DNA of 64,000 bases from Halostagnicola sp. A-GB9-2 (GTDB lineage Archaea > Halobacteriota > Halobacteria > Halobacteriales > Natrialbaceae), in contig NZ_JASJOC010000015.1 in NCBI RefSeq assembly GCF_030068615.1, positions 1 to 64,000 on the forward strand. The letters are read 5' to 3'. The stretch's first letter is position 1, and each line of letters starts with the position of its first letter. Below the pieces are notes generated by a model. It saw nothing but the letters and a program-made list of their open reading frames with translations, made no database searches and was not told where the DNA came from. Below, in pieces: positions 19,101 through 26,385 of this stretch. A program made the translations under genes and the position numbers.

Positions 19101-19307
19101 CTCGAGGAGTTCACCGAGCGACAGCGGGAAGTCGTCCAGACCGCGTACCACGGCGGGTTCTTCGAGTGGCCCCGCCGAACTACCGGCGAAGAAGTCGCGA
19201 GTTCGCTCGACATTTCATCGCCGGCGTTTCATAAACACGTTCGGTCGACTCAGCAGAAGGTGTTCTCGTCACTATTTGATTCGGAAATTACCTCCGAAGA
19301 CGGTTAA
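16173..19307 (+). CDS. PAS/GAF sensor-regulator with HTH-10 (bacterio-opsin activator-like)
   Basis: 1044-aa one-component sensor and transcription regulator. In order I see a degenerate receiver-like domain (about 1-125, with VLVVGTPAW and a DD pair), three PAS domains (about 130-250, 255-375 and 380-490), a GAF domain (about 500-650), a coiled-coil linker, a second GAF (about 660-800), the Bat-type output domain (about 815-960) and a C-terminal HTH-10 beginning LLEEFTERQREVVQTAY. The architecture matches Bat-type haloarchaeal regulators that sense redox, light or small molecules. No histidine-kinase domain is present. ATG 16173 was chosen because the receiver-like fold starts there; CTTTTAC at 16143-16149 may be its TATA box. 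Confidence 0.88.
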   Translation: MNSGPEVASLSSIRVLVVGTPAWTESVASSLEFGDVSVEGPVSDLDDSDLTDVNCLLTDDHSLFPNGNVQCPTVVAIDGGDTDQAERLLESGATDVIRGDEAQNAELLEHRIRQAIDSSAASSPSVDRNRLCRELLAYTREPVLVLNRERRQIFVSPAIERFTGTGPEACRGETVDDVIHPADVSDFVGAFEDIRAGGPETTTTCEYRFCHADGSWHVHEAVLTNKFEDETIGGVVVSIRDVTENTKIEQELRESFERVTDAFFALDSSNRFSYVNDRAEEFFQCNRSEIVGRHFLDVFPELANTEFEAQALDVLECQEPRTVEGYIERYQRWIEARFFPSESGLSVYFRDITERVDREQTLLERTERLETLLENVPLIVSVLDDDGKFTFAEGRALKNLGFDSGEVVGESFFETFEEYPEVRADANQALDGNPVHSRRTVGERVLETWYRPVFDEEELDRVITVSVDVTERAQYEETLSTLQEATRHLLSVDSKQEACEYIVDVADDVLDLDTVVFRFDERANELVPAAYASDIEDSVGVPTRFKPNESITWETFVTGEPRWFDDVRDSPVVYNESTNIRSGLYVPFGDHGVLAAVSTEHGQYDEETFELVKLFGATAEAALDRIGRTHRLREREQELKQQNMRLERINRASQLREEIEEHLLRSNTRSEIERGICEQLVEMTECSFAWIGEPDPGGNHIVPRTNAGRGAEYLEEVSVTTVDDSATEPAGRTVRSETPTYIENVASELRNGEWRTAALSRNFQSVYSVPLVYDDFMYGVLTLYGTQFEAFDETIRSMLEELGETIAYAIDTVKRTNPLTESGRTEIELEIEDGSVLNEIAETFDTSVWLEGAIPQSDGSTIVFARTTNVTDPDWTSLEGISDVSTIVDGDDSSTIQLRLDTEFFGSVVETNGGVLREFFTDESGTRATVDVPHSVDVREVISGINRRGFDSRMIARHEKSSETQPVLGASSRNLLLEEFTERQREVVQTAYHGGFFEWPRRTTGEEVASSLDISSPAFHKHVRSTQQKVFSSLFDSEITSEDG

Positions 19308-19418
19308 TCAGTTAACCCCCAACTGAATGAGTCATTATACAGTTAACGGCCAAACTCTTTACGACCACTACCAAAGATGGCGCTGTCTCCGAACAGCGTA
19401 TGGGGATACGCATATACC

Positions 19419-19727
19419 ATGACCGAAATGACTACACAATCTTCGTTCACAGCAACTGATGAGGAGTACTCCGTACAGTATGATAGACTCGGTAACGAAC
19501 CGCTGAGTGTTGCCGTTGCCGAAGCGGTCGCAACGTTCTGCGGTGAAGATGTCACCGAACTCGAGCCGCTACATTACACTATCAACGCCGACGCACTCGA
19601 ACGATTGTTCGAGCCACGAGCGGACGGTCTCCGATCGGGCGGATCGGTTACGTTCGAATACAACGGTTGCGTGGTTACAGTAACCGCTGCCGGCGAGATT
19701 GCCGTCGAATCGGACACGCTCGAGTGA
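19419..19727 (+). CDS. HalOD1 output-domain protein
   Basis: Small protein of about 102 aa resembling the halobacterial output domain HalOD1: SVQYDRLGNEPLSVAVAEAVA, then LEPLHYTINADALERLF and a C-terminal strand pair VTFEYNGCVVTV. The domain's role is not established; it often stands alone or at the end of signalling proteins. It lies 112 nt after the large sensor-regulator, which suggests a link. ATG 19419, ATG 19428 and an upstream ATG 19377 are all in frame; conservation begins after 19428, so the exact start is uncertain. Confidence 0.75.
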   Translation: MTEMTTQSSFTATDEEYSVQYDRLGNEPLSVAVAEAVATFCGEDVTELEPLHYTINADALERLFEPRADGLRSGGSVTFEYNGCVVTVTAAGEIAVESDTLE

Positions 19728-19791
19728 CTCGAGTCGGCGCAAATACACCTTTTCCGGCCAGTCGTTAACCGGTGCCTCGCTCGCCGAAATA

Positions 19792-19821
19792 CATATTTAG
19801 TGCGGCGTGGTAACACAGATC
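19792..19821 (+). promoter_or_regulatory. TATA box of a 33-aa protein gene
   Basis: CATATTTAG at 19792-19800 lies 22-30 nt before the ATG at 19822, the spacing used by leaderless haloarchaeal genes. It is the best support that the tiny gene downstream is real. Confidence 0.5.
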
Positions 19822-19923
19822 ATGGCAAAGCGAAAATCACCGACCACGATGAAAGAGATCAGCCACACGCCGCCGACCGGGAACTCGGTTACGAACGTCT
19901 GGAAACGAGGGAGCGACGAGTGA
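19822..19923 (+). CDS. Predicted 33-aa basic protein
   Basis: Small open frame of 34 codons starting MAKRKSPTTMKEI and ending WKRGSDE. It is basic at its N-terminus, unusual in this acidic proteome, and has one tryptophan near the end. A TATA-like box at the right distance precedes it, and it lies in a run of short signalling-related genes. I do not recognise a family. It could bind nucleic acid or an acidic partner, but that is a guess; a chance open frame remains possible. Confidence 0.5.
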   Translation: MAKRKSPTTMKEISHTPPTGNSVTNVWKRGSDE

Positions 19924-19965
19924 ATTACTCCTTTCTAGGGCTTCCTGTACCGAACTGACGGGCAA

Positions 19966-19997
19966 TATTTATCCCTCTCAATCACCAAATCAGACAT
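19966..19997 (+). promoter_or_regulatory. TATA box of the glycine-zipper protein gene
   Basis: TATTTAT at 19966-19972 stands 26-32 nt before ATG 19998, fitting a leaderless transcript. The gene is therefore likely transcribed separately from the small gene before it. Confidence 0.55.
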
Positions 19998-20222
19998 ATG
20001 AAAGGCGAAATCAAACGTCGACTGAGCCGTGCGCGATACGCAGCGATGGGAGCCGCGGCCGGCGCGGCAATTGGTGGACTGGTAAGCCGGAACGGAGCGA
20101 GCACCGGCGGCGCTATCGGCGGCATCGTCGGCGCTGTCGTCGGCGAAAAACGCGTCGCCGCCAGTACGTTCGTCAACCGGGTCAAAGACCGAAATCAAGA
20201 GCAAATCGCGGATTCGAACTGA
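19998..20222 (+). CDS. Glycine-zipper small membrane-associated protein
   Basis: 74-aa protein with a basic N-terminus (MKGEIKRRLSRARYAA) and a central run of GxxxG/AxxxG repeats from about residue 18 to 49, the glycine-zipper pattern that packs helices in or on a membrane. A hydrophilic tail follows. Such small proteins occur across haloarchaea without a known function. It is followed by a convergent PHP hydrolase gene. Confidence 0.72.
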   Translation: MKGEIKRRLSRARYAAMGAAAGAAIGGLVSRNGASTGGAIGGIVGAVVGEKRVAASTFVNRVKDRNQEQIADSN

Positions 20223-20261
20223 GCCGATAGTCACCGCGTCGACCGCCCATTCGAATCGTTG

Positions 20262-21047
20262 CTATTCGACCCGTTCCAATCCAGGCGGATCGACGGGCGT
20301 GACTCCCTTTTCGTCGACGAATTCCTGCAGAAACGGCGTTCGATTTTCGACCTCGGCGGGCGCGTGACTATCAGAGCCGATCGTAAACGCAACGCCATGA
20401 TCGAGTAGGATCTCGAGAAGCCCCGGACGGGGATGGACGATCGCGCGATCTCTCAGTGCTCGGCCGGCGTTGATCTCCGGAACCGTTCGAGAGTCGTCGA
20501 ACGCGCGTGCGATCCGCTCGTACTGATCAATCGTTGCGCGCCCGGCCAGCGGACTGGTTCGCTCGAACAGGTCCAGATGGGCCGCAACGTCGAAAAGCTC
20601 CGATTCGATCAACTGGACGAGCGACTCGACGTACTGCTCGACGAGGTCGTCGAGTCCGGCGTCCGACTCGTCGCTGAAGTGAGACGGAACCTGCACGTTT
20701 CGACCGGCCAGCTCGTGGACGCTTCCGATCGCGTAGTCGAAGTTCGCTTCATCAAGGAACGATCGAATCTCCGCTTCGTCGTCCGGATGGTAGTCCATCT
20801 CGACCGCGTCGTAGACCGCAATCTCTGTCTGTTCTCGCACTCGCTCGATACCACGCCGCCGACGCTCGTAGGTCAAATCGAGGTTGAAGCCGTGTGTCGC
20901 ACGCATCGACTGCGGACGGTCGCGGGTCGAGATTGTACAGTGATCCGTTACGCCGATTCCCCCGAGACCCGCCGATTCCGCGGCTCGGACCATTTGCAAC
21001 AGAAAGGTGCCGTCGGAATAGTTCGAATGCAGATGGAAATCGTGCAT
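20262..21047 (-). CDS. PHP-domain phosphoesterase (histidinol-phosphatase-like)
   Basis: 261-aa protein of the polymerase and histidinol phosphatase superfamily, trinuclear-metal phosphoesterases. Ligands are visible in HLHSNYSDG at 4-12, GVTDH near 36, the GSVHEL segment near 105 and the C-terminal GSDSHAP near 225. It could be histidinol phosphatase, a missing step in many archaea, and hisC lies in this window at 52442, but far away; a general PHP hydrolase is equally possible. The start MHDFHLH places the first metal motif at once, as usual. Confidence 0.8.
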   Translation of the reverse strand: MHDFHLHSNYSDGTFLLQMVRAAESAGLGGIGVTDHCTISTRDRPQSMRATHGFNLDLTYERRRRGIERVREQTEIAVYDAVEMDYHPDDEAEIRSFLDEANFDYAIGSVHELAGRNVQVPSHFSDESDAGLDDLVEQYVESLVQLIESELFDVAAHLDLFERTSPLAGRATIDQYERIARAFDDSRTVPEINAGRALRDRAIVHPRPGLLEILLDHGVAFTIGSDSHAPAEVENRTPFLQEFVDEKGVTPVDPPGLERVE

Positions 21048-21203
21048 ACGCCTTCCATCAGCGGCTGGATGTTAGTTCCTTCGTCGTCGTGGGTGAGTTG
21101 TAGAGTGCTCGAAGCCGATTGTGACACTCGAGTCGAACTCTACGACCTCGATCCGAAGCGGCCGGAACGCTCGTCTCCTCCGCGTCATCGAAACGCCGTC
21201 GAT

Positions 21204-22211
21204 CTATACCAACTCGCCGAGCGCTTCCATCGTCGTTTCGATGTCCTCCTCGGTCGCCCCTCGGACCGATCCGACTCGAACGGCGTCGACGCCGTCGATC
21301 TCGCCATACTCCTCGACCCACTCGCGGACCTCCTCCGGCGTTCCTGCGGGCGCGAGTTCGTCGAGCAGGTCGTCGGGAAGCGCCGCCGCCATCGCGTCGG
21401 TATCGCGCTCGGCCCAGGCGTCGCGGATATTCGAAACGGCCTCCGAGTAGCCCTGTTCGGCGACGGAATCACCGTAGTACGGGCCGTAGGCACCGAGCAT
21501 GAACGCGATCGTCGACCGTGCGAGGTGACGCGCGCGCTCGCGGTCTTCCGAGGCGATGGCGCGAACGAGCGGGCTCACTCTAATATCCGAGAGAGCTTTC
21601 CCGCCGAGTTCAGCGCCTCGTTCGAGGTCCTCGAGTCGGTTCTCGAGCCCGTCGGAAGTGAACATCTGCGGGGCCCAGCCGTCGCCGAATCGACCCGCCA
21701 TCTCGGTCGCCTTCGGACCGAGCGTCGCGACGTCGATCGGCGGCGGATTTTCGGGCAGGTCGCGCTCGTATTCCAGTCCGCCAATATCGAAAATCTCGCC
21801 CTCGTACGCCGGCGTTCCGTTCTCGTAGACCGCCCGGATAATCTCGATCGTTTCGCGGGTTCGCCGGAGCGGCCGGTCGAACTCGACGCCGTGCCATCGT
21901 TCGGTGATCGCCGGCGAACTCGGGCCGAGCCCGATTCGGTACCGTCCGTTCGAAACCTCCTGCAGGGTGAGGGCGGTCTGGGCTAACATCGCCGGCGAGC
22001 GACCGAACGGGGAGATGACGTCGTTCGTGACACCGATTTCGTCCGTTCGATCGGCGATGAGCGTCAGCACGGGGACGATGTTCCAGCCCGTCGTCTCGCC
22101 CATCGTCACGCGGCTGAATCCGAGTTCCTCCGCGAACCGTGCGCGATCGGCTGCGGAACCGGGGTCCTCGTGGTTGCTGAGGATCATCAGGTGGTCGAGT
22201 TCCGCGTTCAC
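21204..22211 (-). CDS. LLM-class F420-dependent oxidoreductase
   Basis: Luciferase-like TIM-barrel enzyme of about 335 aa, probably using coenzyme F420. Marks are LMILSNHEDPG near the start, FAEELGFSRVTMGET, ISPFGRSPAMLAQTALTLQEVSNGRYRIGLGPSSP (quoted in parts by position, about residues 65-110) and the C-terminal GTPEEVREWVEEY. I chose GTG 22211, preceded by GGAGG eight nt upstream, over ATG 22277: TTTATA at 22278-22284 abuts that ATG, so transcription should start inside the extra codons. Substrate unknown. Confidence 0.82.
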   Translation of the reverse strand: MNAELDHLMILSNHEDPGSAADRARFAEELGFSRVTMGETTGWNIVPVLTLIADRTDEIGVTNDVISPFGRSPAMLAQTALTLQEVSNGRYRIGLGPSSPAITERWHGVEFDRPLRRTRETIEIIRAVYENGTPAYEGEIFDIGGLEYERDLPENPPPIDVATLGPKATEMAGRFGDGWAPQMFTSDGLENRLEDLERGAELGGKALSDIRVSPLVRAIASEDRERARHLARSTIAFMLGAYGPYYGDSVAEQGYSEAVSNIRDAWAERDTDAMAAALPDDLLDELAPAGTPEEVREWVEEYGEIDGVDAVRVGSVRGATEEDIETTMEALGELV

Positions 22212-22277
22212 GGTTCTTCCCTCCGGCCGGCGTTCGCAACTGCTGTTGCCATCATCCGCATTGACATGTTGATTCAT

Positions 22278-22284
22278 TATAAAT
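22278..22284 (-). promoter_or_regulatory. TATA box of the F420-dependent oxidoreductase gene
   Basis: Read leftwards TTTATAAT lies about 67 nt before the GTG at 22211. It implies a leader of roughly 40 nt that contains the GGAGG ribosome-binding site. It overlaps the upstream in-frame ATG at 22277, which decides against that start. Confidence 0.5.
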
Positions 22285-22409
22285 CTCTCCGTCGGGGAAA
22301 TATCCTCGTCGGAAAGACCACTTGGACCGGCCGAACGGTTCGACCGGCTCGGTACTGTCGGTTCTTCGGTAGGGCTGAGCGCTAATCATCCCGAGAACGC
22401 GACCGCCGG

Positions 22410-22730
22410 TTATTGATCGTCCAGAACGTCGTCGCAGATTTGCTTCGCCGCCTCGAGGTGTGCCGTCGCCTCCTCGTTATTCGGCGTTTCGGCCTCCTCG
22501 AGAAGCCGCTGTACCTGCCGAACACGTGTCTCGATCACCCGTTTCTCCAATCCGGGCGTTATCGCATCTTCAGCGACGGCTTCCGCCTCGCCGAGCCATC
22601 GGTTTGCCTGCCGATCGATCGGCAGTGAAGCGGTCGCCTCGAGGTGGTCGTAGAGCGCGGTTACCTGCGATTCAATCGAATTCGATCGATCCGGAAGATT
22701 CGACACGAGTCGACGGACGGCTTCGATCAC
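22410..22730 (-). CDS. Small helical haloarchaeal protein of unknown function
   Basis: 106-aa soluble protein starting at GTG 22730. It is almost entirely amphipathic helix: a Leu/Arg-rich first half (SIESQVTALYDHLEA), then RVIETRVRQVQRLLEEAE and a C-terminal helix with QICDDVLDDQ. It looks like a small helical bundle or adaptor. No family recognised. It is transcribed away from the GlcD-like gene. Confidence 0.65.
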   Translation of the reverse strand: MIEAVRRLVSNLPDRSNSIESQVTALYDHLEATASLPIDRQANRWLGEAEAVAEDAITPGLEKRVIETRVRQVQRLLEEAETPNNEEATAHLEAAKQICDDVLDDQ

Positions 22731-22839
22731 CGTGAGAGTTCGCCTCCCGGTACATTCGATCCTGCGAGCAGATATCGAACCCGACCACCTCGCACGAGAC
22801 GGTGGAAACGTTGATATCGGTCGTGGCCAATGATGGCCT

Positions 22840-24252
22840 ATGTCATACGACTGCTCGTTCCTCGCGGACCTCCGGCTCGAGGACGGCCAGTTCTCGTCCG
22901 ACGAAAGTCACCTCGAGAGCCACGCGGCCGATTGGGGTACCCAGGAAACTGATCGCGCGGTTGTTCCCGATGCGGTCGTCTATCCCCGCTCCACCGCCGA
23001 CGTCTCCGCAATCCTCGCGGCGGCGTCCGATCGGGGCGTTCCAGTAACCCCCTACGCGGCCGGAACCGGTCTCGAGGGCGGTGCCGTTCCCGCGTCGGCC
23101 GGGATCAGCCTTGATCTGACGGAAATGGATCGAGTGGCGGACTACCGACCCGAAGATTTTCAGATCGACGTCGAACCGGGGATCATCGGGTCGGCCGTGA
23201 ACGAGCACGTCGCCGAGGACGGGCTCTTCTTCCCGCCGCTTCCCTCCTCCGGCGACATTTCGACAATCGGCGGCATGATCTCGACCGACGCGAGCGGTAT
23301 GAAGACCGTCAAGTACGGCGAGATAGCAGACTGGGTGCTCCACCTCGAGGCGGTGCTGGCCGACGGAACCGTGATCGAAGCCGGCTCGAGGGCGGTCAAG
23401 ACCTCGAGCGGCTACAACTTGAAGGATCTTCTCGTCGGAAGCGAAGGAACTCTAGCCGTGATAACGCAAGCGACGCTCGAACTCGCCGGGCGGCCGGCCC
23501 AGGTCCGTGGCGGCCGGGCTATCTTCGAAACGCTCGAGGATGCCACCAGAGCGGTTTCGGACTGCGTTCAGGCGGGCGTCGACGTGGCGAAGATCGAAGT
23601 TGTCGACGGGCTGAGCGCGACGATGGCCAACGAGTACTTCGGAACCGAACTCCCCGACGCGCCGATGGTCTTTCTCGAGTTCCACGCGAATCACGGCATC
23701 GACGAGGAGGTCGAATTCTGCCGGGCGATCTTCGAAGATCACGACGTGTCCCGTTTCGAGATGAGCGACGACGATGACGAGATGGACGAACTGTGGCAAG
23801 TGCGTCGGGAACTCGCCTACGCCGTCGCGACGTACGATCCGGGCCTCGAACCGATCCAGTCAGGGGATGTGACGGTCCCCATAAGCAAGTATCCGGAGAT
23901 CGTCCGGACGGTCAAACGCCTCGCGGCGGAACACGATCTCCTCGCCCCGTGTTTCGGACACGCTGGCGACGGGAACCTCCACTACACAGTGCTCGTCGAT
24001 TACGACGATCCGGTCCACCTCGAAACCTGCAAGGACCTCTACGCGGAAGTCGTCGATCGTGCGATCGGCCTCGGCGGCACCGCGACGGGCGAACACGGCG
24101 TCGGACTCGGCAAACGAGACTACCTCGAGGACGAACACGGCGGTGCAGCCGTCGACGCGATGAAAGCGATCAAGCGGACGCTCGATCCGGACGGGATTCT
24201 TAACCCAGGGAAGATCTTTCCTGACGACGAGAGCCGTCGAGCCGACGATTAA
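22840..24252 (+). CDS. FAD-linked 2-hydroxyacid dehydrogenase (GlcD / D-lactate dehydrogenase type)
   Basis: 470-aa flavoprotein oxidising D-lactate, glycolate or a similar 2-hydroxyacid. The PCMH FAD-binding domain shows PRSTADVSAIL near 50, TPYAAGTGLEGGA near 68-80 and the SSGDISTIGGMISTDASG stretch near 136-153; the C-terminal domain has GHAGDGNLHYTV near 375 and GTATGEHGVGLGKR near 413-426, the family's substrate region. Electron acceptor unknown; quinone or a ferredoxin-like protein is plausible. No iron-sulfur partner gene lies beside it. Confidence 0.9.
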   Translation: MSYDCSFLADLRLEDGQFSSDESHLESHAADWGTQETDRAVVPDAVVYPRSTADVSAILAAASDRGVPVTPYAAGTGLEGGAVPASAGISLDLTEMDRVADYRPEDFQIDVEPGIIGSAVNEHVAEDGLFFPPLPSSGDISTIGGMISTDASGMKTVKYGEIADWVLHLEAVLADGTVIEAGSRAVKTSSGYNLKDLLVGSEGTLAVITQATLELAGRPAQVRGGRAIFETLEDATRAVSDCVQAGVDVAKIEVVDGLSATMANEYFGTELPDAPMVFLEFHANHGIDEEVEFCRAIFEDHDVSRFEMSDDDDEMDELWQVRRELAYAVATYDPGLEPIQSGDVTVPISKYPEIVRTVKRLAAEHDLLAPCFGHAGDGNLHYTVLVDYDDPVHLETCKDLYAEVVDRAIGLGGTATGEHGVGLGKRDYLEDEHGGAAVDAMKAIKRTLDPDGILNPGKIFPDDESRRADD

Positions 24253-24415
24253 TCGGCTCGGAGGCGGCCGTGATTCGGACGACGAGAACGGGCTGTCAAC
24301 CCAGCACCTCCCCAAACCAGGACGTCATCTCGCAGTGGACGGAGACGGCAGTGCAGCTTTGCTGTGGACCTCCCTCGTTACACAATAGAGCTCGGACACC
24401 GAAATTTGGCTGCGG

Positions 24416-24423
24416 TATTATAG
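24416..24423 (+). promoter_or_regulatory. TATA box of the UbiA-type prenyltransferase gene
   Basis: TATTATAG lies 24-31 nt before ATG 24447, as in leaderless genes, and argues against an upstream in-frame start at 24270. Confidence 0.55.
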
Positions 24424-24446
24424 GTTACTCCCTCGTTACTCGTGCT

Positions 24447-25307
24447 ATGGAACTGGCACGACACGGGTCCGGCCTCGAGGCGACGACTCGAGCCTATCTG
24501 TCACAAGTCCATCCCGTGTTCATGTTGCCGCCGCTCGCCGCCTCGGTATTCGGCGCGCTTCTCGCCCAACGAGTCGACCCGGCGCTAGCGGCGATCCACG
24601 TGCTCGCGATATTTGCTGCGGTGTACACTGCCCACGTCAAGGACGGCTACGTCGATTTCCACCAGCGGGGTGAAGACGACGACCACCCGCTCACCGAGAC
24701 GGGATGTCGGCTCGGACTCGTGGCCTCGACATCGGTCTTCGTCGGTTGTTGTGCCCTCCTCTGGCTGTTCGTCGGGCCGGTAGCCGTCGCGCTCACCGCG
24801 CCGACGTGGGTAATCGCGTACCACCACGCCCCGCAACTCGATACGAACCCCGTGACGGCGACGACGGGGTATCCACTGGGAATCGCACTCGCCATCGTCG
24901 GCGGGTTCTACGTCCAGACCGCGACGCTGACTCCCGTCGTGGTGGCGTTCGCACTCGTCTTTCTCACGCTTCTGTCCGGCGTCAAGGTGATCGACGACTC
25001 GCAGGACTACGACTACGACCGATCGATTCGGAAACGAACCGTCGCGGTCGTACTCGGCCCCGAACGGGCAACGGCGGTCGCGTACGGACTGATGCTAACG
25101 GCACTGCTTGCGGTCGTCGGATTCGCGGCCGTCCGAGTCTTTCCCCCGACCGCCGTTCTCGCCTCGGTGGCGTTCGGCGTCGTCGCGCTCTTCGCCCGCC
25201 GGAGCGGACCGGAAATCGCCACGATGCTCCTCGTTCGCGGCTCCTACGTCTTCCTCGCCATCCTCGTGGCGGCCGTCTGGTTCGAACCGCTGGCCCGGTT
25301 CCTGTGA
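24447..25307 (+). CDS. UbiA-family membrane prenyltransferase
   Basis: 286-aa integral membrane protein with about eight helices. The two aspartate-rich motifs that hold Mg-prenyl diphosphate are present in family form: DGYVDFHQRGEDDDHP near 67-82 and DDSQDYDYD near 182-190. UbiA proteins attach isoprenoid chains to aromatic or lipid acceptors (menaquinone, archaeal ether lipid, heme O); which acceptor applies here cannot be told. It lies 195 nt after the dehydrogenase gene with its own promoter. Confidence 0.82.
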   Translation: MELARHGSGLEATTRAYLSQVHPVFMLPPLAASVFGALLAQRVDPALAAIHVLAIFAAVYTAHVKDGYVDFHQRGEDDDHPLTETGCRLGLVASTSVFVGCCALLWLFVGPVAVALTAPTWVIAYHHAPQLDTNPVTATTGYPLGIALAIVGGFYVQTATLTPVVVAFALVFLTLLSGVKVIDDSQDYDYDRSIRKRTVAVVLGPERATAVAYGLMLTALLAVVGFAAVRVFPPTAVLASVAFGVVALFARRSGPEIATMLLVRGSYVFLAILVAAVWFEPLARFL

Positions 25308-25339
25308 CCAGCAGTTCGCTCCGGAAGCTGAACGTCTGC

Positions 25340-25588
25340 CTACAAAACTACCAGCGCGTACAGGACCGATAGCGAGATACTGAACAGTCCGAGTCCAGCG
25401 AGCAGGTAGCCGACCCAGCTTCGGCGCATCACTGTCGACAGTTTGTAGCCGAAGTAGGCCGCGAGAAACCCCACGATCGGAATCATGAGCGAGCCGAACG
25501 CCGAAAGCGCCGCACCCCACAGATAGGCCGTATTTTCCTCGTGTGCACGCTCTAGGTCGTCCATCAGCGATGGCGTTGTGGTTGTCAT
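25340..25588 (-). CDS. Small two-helix membrane protein
   Basis: 82-aa protein with a charged N-terminus (MDDLERAHEEN near 9-19) and two hydrophobic segments, about residues 23-46 and 58-80, joined by KLSTVMRRSWVG. Positive residues sit in the loop, suggesting the loop faces the cytoplasm. Function unknown. Its promoter carries a perfect palindrome. Confidence 0.65.
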   Translation of the reverse strand: MTTTTPSLMDDLERAHEENTAYLWGAALSAFGSLMIPIVGFLAAYFGYKLSTVMRRSWVGYLLAGLGLFSISLSVLYALVVL

Positions 25589-25614
25589 GTCTCTCGAGGG
25601 CCAGTACGATTTCG

Positions 25615-25638
25615 CCGGATTTAAACTGACCGGTCAGT
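25615..25638 (-). promoter_or_regulatory. Promoter with perfect 14-bp palindrome
   Basis: Read leftwards, GTTTAAATCC around 25616-25626 is a TATA box about 30 nt before ATG 25588. Overlapping its upstream edge is the perfect palindrome ACTGACCGGTCAGT at 25625-25638. Placement over the TFB recognition site makes it a likely operator; the sequence style recalls TetR-family sites, which is inference. Confidence 0.55.
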
Positions 25639-25778
25639 CAGCAGATCACCGGGTAATGAACGGAACGGAATGTTAACCGAACAGCGTCTCGTCGTGGAGA
25701 ATCCAGGACTCTCCGGCCGGACTCAGTCGGCTGGAATGTTCACGAGGCTGTCGAAACGATCTTGATCAGTACTTCTGA

Positions 25779-25806
25779 GTACACACAACGTACACAACGG
25801 ATAAAT
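25779..25806 (+). promoter_or_regulatory. Possible promoter and repeat operator of the Doc locus
   Basis: GTACACACAACG at 25779-25790 is followed at once by GTACACAACG (25790-25799), a near-direct repeat, and then by GATAAATA at 25799-25806, a possible TATA box. Toxin-antitoxin loci commonly autoregulate through such repeats. The leader before ATG 25872 would be about 40 nt. Confidence 0.35.
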
Positions 25807-25871
25807 ACAGCCAGACTCCGTGAGCTGCAATAGCAAGGATTACCTCGGGTGCAGTATGATTGAACGAACGA

Positions 25872-26360
25872 ATGGCAGACTCGTTCTGGTATCCGTCAGT
25901 GGGCGACGTTCTCGCCATCCACGACGACACCGTATCAGAGTATTCTGACACGCACGCTGGCGTCCAGAATCGTGGAGATATCGAGTTTGCCTTGAACTAC
26001 ATCGAGAGTGGGAGTTTTGGGACGGTACCCGAGACCATTCACGAGAAAGCGTTTCACCTCCTCTGACTGTTGGTAGCAAATCATCCGTTCGTCGATGCAA
26101 ACAAACGCACCGCGCTCAACACGACGGTCGTGTTCTACTTCCTCAACGGATATCGGTTCGTGTACGACGACGAAATCAGGACGATCCTCAAGCAGTTCGG
26201 CACGGATCAGGCAACCGTCGACGAAACGGAAACCCTCGAATACCTTCGATCTCACACCGAAGAAATCGACCTCGCAGGTGAAATCGAACAGTGGCGCGAC
26301 GATCTCATCCGGTACGGACTGGACGAACTAACCGGCGACTCGTCTAACCCGAACGATTAA
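25872..26360 (+). pseudogene. Doc/Fic-family toxin gene interrupted by one in-frame stop
   Basis: A single reading frame encodes a Doc-type AMP-transferase/kinase of 162 codons, broken only by TGA at 26064-26066. The first part (64 codons) carries MADSFWYPSVGDVLAIHDD and ends FHLL; after the stop the frame continues LLVANHPFVDANKRTAL, the intact Fic motif with its catalytic histidine at 26082-26084. In relatives an arginine typically stands at the broken position, and CGA to TGA is one transition. All catalytic residues lie after the stop, so the toxin is probably inactive unless the stop is read through or translation restarts. Sequencing error is also possible. Confidence 0.8.
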
Positions 26361-26385
26361 CCGCAGTTGGGGCGATACAACAGCT

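Noticed and set aside
25842-25871. Alternative upstream starts for the Doc gene.
   Set aside because: They either fall in another frame or add residues (MNER) with no family match; MADSFW fits relatives.
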